DNA of 64,000 nt, taken from Chryseobacterium sp. Marseille-Q5410. Lineage in GTDB: Bacteria; Bacteroidota; Bacteroidia; Flavobacteriales; Weeksellaceae. The translations under genes were made by a program, and so were the position numbers. The stretch lies in NCBI GenBank assembly GCA_946892665.1, contig CAMPOT010000001.1, positions 682,001 through 746,000 of the forward strand, in the 5' to 3' direction. The notes under the pieces are model-generated. The model saw only the letters and a list, made by a program, of their open reading frames with translations. It did not search any database and had not been told where the DNA came from. Numbering within the stretch: the first letter of the stretch is position 1; each line of letters starts with the position of its first letter. Of this stretch, positions 61,415-64,000 are shown piece by piece.

Positions 61415-61443
61415 TTTTAGTTTTTTAGTGTTAGTGATGAAAG

Positions 61444-61475
61444 GAGTAGCTTCGAAGGAAGTTGCTCTTTTTTTT
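61444..61475 (+). terminator. Intrinsic terminator of the Tyr-rich protein gene
   Basis: A 10-bp stem GAGTAGCTTC / GAAGTTGCTC with two G-T pairs, GAAG loop, then eight T residues. Confidence 0.88.
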
Positions 61476-61524
61476 GGCACGATTATGGAAAAATACTTAG
61501 TGTCAACTTAAAAAATGTAAGAAA

Positions 61525-62025
61525 ATGAAAAAGTTAATCACAATATTAAGTTTAGGACTGTTTTCAACAGCTTTTGCGCAATCAACCTATTAAAATGATT
61601 ATAGAAGAAGTATTACCGATCTGAATTGGGAGACTGTTGCCGCAAATTTATTGTTAACTGATCAGCAGAAAGCAGATTTGTTTGCACTCAATAACCAATA
61701 TTCGGATTATAACTCATGGAATAGTGTTTATGCTAATAATCCGGATCAATGGCGAACCGACAGATATTCTTCCATCCAAAGAATTTTGGGAAACGATAAA
61801 TATACTCAGTTTAAAAACAAATATTACAAAGGGCAAAACCCGGTAGCAGTTTATAATCGAAACAAAAACAATTATAAAAGCTCGCAGTCTAAAAAATACA
61901 AATCTATTCAGGCCAAAAAAAGTACACAAAATACCAAATCGATGTCTGAATATAATAGGAGAAAACAAATTGGAGACGGAAGCCATCTTCATATAAAAGG
62001 AAGCAACGGAAAGAATAAAAAATAA
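61525..62025 (+). pseudogene. Paralog of the Tyr-rich protein with an in-frame stop
   Basis: An ATG at 61525 opens a signal peptide (MKKLITILSLGLFSTAFAQ), but codon 23 is TAA (61591-61593). The same frame then reads NDYRRSITDLNWETVAANLL and goes on to the stop at 62025. It aligns with the upstream paralog: SYFNDYQRSIYDVNW versus TY*NDYRRSITDLNW, LTDQQKADLFALNN versus LSPWQMQQIMRLND, and ILGNDKYTQFKNKYYKG versus ILGQRVFVIFQNNYYNG. Without the stop it would encode about 166 residues with a basic C-terminus rich in Lys and Ser. A sequencing error, a true nonsense mutation or readthrough are the options. It has its own terminator. Confidence 0.85.
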
Positions 62026-62033
62026 ATTTAAAA

Positions 62034-62069
62034 AAGGAGTTCAATCGATGAGCTCCTTCTTTATTTTAC
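62034..62069 (+). terminator. Intrinsic terminator after the paralog
   Basis: A 10-bp stem AAGGAGTTCA / TGAGCTCCTT with one G-T pair and an ATCGA loop, followed by CTTTATTTT. Confidence 0.8.
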
Positions 62070-62118
62070 ATTATTGTTAATTTTAAATTAAAGCAAGATA
62101 TACAGAATCAATAAGTTG

Positions 62119-62126
62119 TATTTTTG
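62119..62126 (+). promoter_or_regulatory. Predicted -7 box TATTTTTG for the glycosyltransferase gene
   Basis: Full TAnnTTTG match ending 6 nt before the ATG at 62132, which would give a leaderless or nearly leaderless mRNA. No -33 TTTG is seen at the expected distance. Confidence 0.5.
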
Positions 62127-62131
62127 ATGGA

Positions 62132-63112
62132 ATGAAAATTTTATATGCAGTCCAAGGTACCGGAAATGGCCATGTAAGCCGCGCCAGAGAAATCCTTCCC
62201 TATCTTAAACAGTTTGGAGAAGTTGATATCCTGATTAGCGGAACGCAAGCAGAGGTAGAACTTCAGTACGAAATTAAGTATCAGTTCAACGGATTTGGAT
62301 TTGTTTTTGGCAGTAAAGGTGGCGTCGATTTCACCGAAACGTGGAATCGTTTTCATTTGAAACAATTTTACGATGATGTAAAAAATCTCCCGGTTCATCA
62401 GTATGATTTGGTTATCAACGATTTCGAACCGGTTTGTGCATGGAGTTGCAAATTGCGTGGAAAACCATCAGTGGCGATGAGTCATCAATCAGCTTATCTT
62501 TCTCCTAAAACACCGCAACTTAAAGGTTTTCATTGGGGAAAATTCATTATGAATCATTATGCTCCGGCGAAAAATCATGTAGCTTTTCATTTTGAAAAAT
62601 ATGATGATTTCATCCATACTCCGGTAATCCGAACTGAAATTCGTCAACAAATTACTCAAAACAAAGGGCATTATACGGTTTATCTTCCTGCATACTCGGA
62701 TGAATTTATTTTGGAACAAATCAGGAAGATCCCTCACATTCAATGGCAGATTTTTTCGAAACATTCATCCCTACATTATCAAAAATTCAATGCCGAAGTT
62801 TTTCCGATCGATAATGCGCTTTTTCAGCAATCATTAGCAACGTGCGAAGGTTTTCTCACCGGTGGCGGCTTCGAAGGTCCTGCTGAAGCGCTTTTTATGA
62901 AGAAAAAAGTATTGGCAGTTCCCATGCATCATCAGTATGAACAGCAGTGCAATGCTTTGTCCTTAGAAAAAATGGGAGTTCCTGTAATTTGGAAGGAAGC
63001 CGATTTTTCAAAAAAACTGAAAGATTGGGTGAATGCTGATCAACAAATTATGGTAGATTTTCCCGATGAAACCGAGGAAGTTGTAAAAAAAATGATTAAA
63101 AAATATCGTTAA
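62132..63112 (+). CDS. Glycosyltransferase family protein (MJ1255-like GT-B)
   Basis: A 326-residue GT-B-fold protein related to MurG-type and MJ1255/VC2487 transferases. The N-terminus MKILYAVQGTGNGHVSRAREI is the family start with the donor-side Gly-rich loop, and FLTGGGFEGPAEALFMKKK near residue 245 is the nucleotide-sugar-binding segment with the E-A/ALF motif. No membrane helix is seen. The sugar donor and acceptor are unknown. The N-terminus is strongly conserved in type, so the ATG at 62132 is secure although a promoter-like box sits only 6 nt upstream of it. Confidence 0.87.
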   Translation: MKILYAVQGTGNGHVSRAREILPYLKQFGEVDILISGTQAEVELQYEIKYQFNGFGFVFGSKGGVDFTETWNRFHLKQFYDDVKNLPVHQYDLVINDFEPVCAWSCKLRGKPSVAMSHQSAYLSPKTPQLKGFHWGKFIMNHYAPAKNHVAFHFEKYDDFIHTPVIRTEIRQQITQNKGHYTVYLPAYSDEFILEQIRKIPHIQWQIFSKHSSLHYQKFNAEVFPIDNALFQQSLATCEGFLTGGGFEGPAEALFMKKKVLAVPMHHQYEQQCNALSLEKMGVPVIWKEADFSKKLKDWVNADQQIMVDFPDETEEVVKKMIKKYR

Positions 63113-63205
63113 TTTTTTTTAACAAAAGTTTATGATAGTAAAAAATTTAACATGTATCAATTATTGGTATCAAAAAACCAAAAAACAACATTTAAATATT
63201 TACAC

Positions 63206-63613
63206 ATGAAAAAAATTGTTTTAAGCGCAGCATTTGCTGTCATAGGAACCTTCGCAATGGCTCAACAATCGCCTCAAATGCAAAAAAAAGATCCTGCCCA
63301 AATGGAGCAGATGAGAGCAGAGAAATTGCAAAAAATGAAGGCTGAACTTAACCTTTCGGATGCGCAAGTAGCAAAAATAAAATCTTTGCAAGACAAAAAA
63401 ATAGCTGAAAGAAAAGAAAATGCGCCTAAAATCCAGGCTGAGAGAAAGGCAAAAATGGAGGTAATGAAAGCGAAAAAAGAACAGTGGGATGCAGAAATGA
63501 AGCAAATTTTGTCTCCTGAACAATACCAAAAGTGGCAAACCAAGCAAAAAGAAAGAATGCAGAATAAGCATGAAAAACACATGAAGAAAATGCCTGCAAA
63601 GGCCGATTCATAA
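63206..63613 (+). CDS. Exported Spy/CpxP-like Met/Lys-rich protein
   Basis: A 135-residue protein with a signal peptide (MKKIVLSAAFAVIGTFAMAQ). The mature part is a highly charged helix-rich protein, with LNLSDAQVAKIKSLQDKK near residue 49 and ILSPEQYQKWQTKQKERM near 105, matching the two L-[ST]-x-x-Q-type motifs of Spy/CpxP chaperone-like proteins. The frame opens 18 codons upstream at 63152, but that stretch has no signal-peptide character and would bury the signal, so ATG 63206 is preferred. A strong terminator follows. Role in envelope stress is an inference. Confidence 0.82.
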   Translation: MKKIVLSAAFAVIGTFAMAQQSPQMQKKDPAQMEQMRAEKLQKMKAELNLSDAQVAKIKSLQDKKIAERKENAPKIQAERKAKMEVMKAKKEQWDAEMKQILSPEQYQKWQTKQKERMQNKHEKHMKKMPAKADS

Positions 63614-63634
63614 TTTTTAGTTTTTTTTTAAGAG

Positions 63635-63662
63635 AGCGGAAATTTATTTTTCCGCTTTTTTT
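63635..63662 (+). terminator. Intrinsic terminator of the Spy-like gene
   Basis: A perfect 8-bp stem AGCGGAAA / TTTCCGCT with a TTTATT loop and seven T residues. Confidence 0.93.
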
Positions 63663-63683
63663 GTGCGCTCTCTCGGAATTATC

Positions 63684-63691
63684 TATATTTG
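63684..63691 (+). promoter_or_regulatory. Predicted -7 box TATATTTG for the ferritin gene
   Basis: Full TAnnTTTG match 20 nt before the ferritin ATG at 63712. Confidence 0.72.
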
Positions 63692-63711
63692 ATAAAAAGA
63701 GAAATTAAATT

Positions 63712-64000
63712 ATGATAAGTACAAAAATAGGGGCGTTGATCAACGAACAAATTACCAAAGAACAATATGCAGCACAATATTATCTTTCGATGTCGGCATG
63801 GTTTTCTGCCCGGGATCTGGATGGTATTGCCAACTATTTCCGAGTTCAAAGTAAGGAAGAACTCATGCACGCAGATAAAATGTTTGATTATTTGAACGAT
63901 GTCGGCGGAGAAATCGTGATAGGAGAAATTGCACAACCTCCGCATGAATTTGCTGATGCGGTAGATGTTTTTGAGAAGGCTTTAGAACACGAAAAAATTG
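63712..64000 (+). CDS. ftnA: Ferritin (partial, cut by window edge)
   Basis: Iron-storage protein of the non-haem ferritin family. The first 96 residues are visible (MISTKIGALINEQITKEQYA onward). The di-iron centre residues appear in EQYAAQYYLSMSAWF (Glu near 17) and KEELMHADKMFDYLN (E-x-x-H near 50). The rest of the four-helix bundle lies beyond the window. The promoter box is 20 nt upstream and the upstream gene ends with a terminator, so this starts a new transcript. Confidence 0.93.
   Translation, partial: MISTKIGALINEQITKEQYAAQYYLSMSAWFSARDLDGIANYFRVQSKEELMHADKMFDYLNDVGGEIVIGEIAQPPHEFADAVDVFEKALEHEKI

Overview
The window looks like a contiguous piece of a chromosome from the phylum Bacteroidota, class Flavobacteriia, most likely a Chryseobacterium-like member of the Weeksellaceae. 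The signs are low G+C, SprA (the type IX secretion translocon protein), a secreted protein with a T9SS C-terminal sorting domain, a class II HMG-CoA reductase, and many TAnnTTTG-type -7 promoter boxes, which are the Bacteroidota sigma-A signature. The genus cannot be fixed from the sequence alone. Most of the window is core metabolism and housekeeping; no phage, insertion sequence, CRISPR array, plasmid or integron signature was seen.

Layout. Bases 1-2113 (minus) hold acpP-fabF-rnc (rnc cut by the window edge). A T9SS-exported adhesin-like protein follows (2376-4280, minus). Bases 4559-7885 (minus) form a likely operon of paaE, an unrecognised 85-aa protein, paaA and an arginase-family (HutG-like) enzyme; paaB, paaC and paaD are not here. 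Then come clpB, an M43 metalloprotease lipoprotein, an ABC-F ATPase, and mvaA with three small membrane or hypothetical genes. sucC, a YefM/YoeB toxin-antitoxin pair, a MscS channel, the RNase P RNA gene, a PPK2 kinase and a DUF1573 protein follow. valS, a DUF4241 protein, a PfkB sugar kinase, an alpha/beta hydrolase, a PduO-type adenosyltransferase and thiamin pyrophosphokinase run to 28438.

Bases 28578-32212 carry polyamine synthesis: arginine decarboxylase (speA) and agmatinase (speB), with a HAD phosphatase and a PH-domain membrane protein on the other strand between them. Next are a CocE/NonD hydrolase divergent from alkB, two BON-domain proteins, two amino-acid or dicarboxylate transporters, aquaporin, mrp plus a NifU-type protein (Fe-S assembly), a BadF-type kinase, maeB, a decayed LytTR response regulator, a DUF389 membrane protein, ruvA and the 7-kb sprA gene. 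The last part has folE, cysS, malQ, three small exported proteins with Spy/CpxP-like motif spacing around a glycosyltransferase (one carries an in-frame stop), and the start of a ferritin gene.

Regulation is unusually readable. Many genes have a TAnnTTTG box upstream and an intrinsic terminator downstream. The rnpB gene fixes the box-to-start distance at about 5 nt, which was used to correct several start codons (mvaA, speB, the ABC-F gene) and to propose two leaderless mRNAs. No clearly new multi-gene system was found. The best leads are a two-copy intergenic hairpin repeat family placed between convergent genes, the odd reduced paa operon, and the cluster of Spy-like exported proteins.
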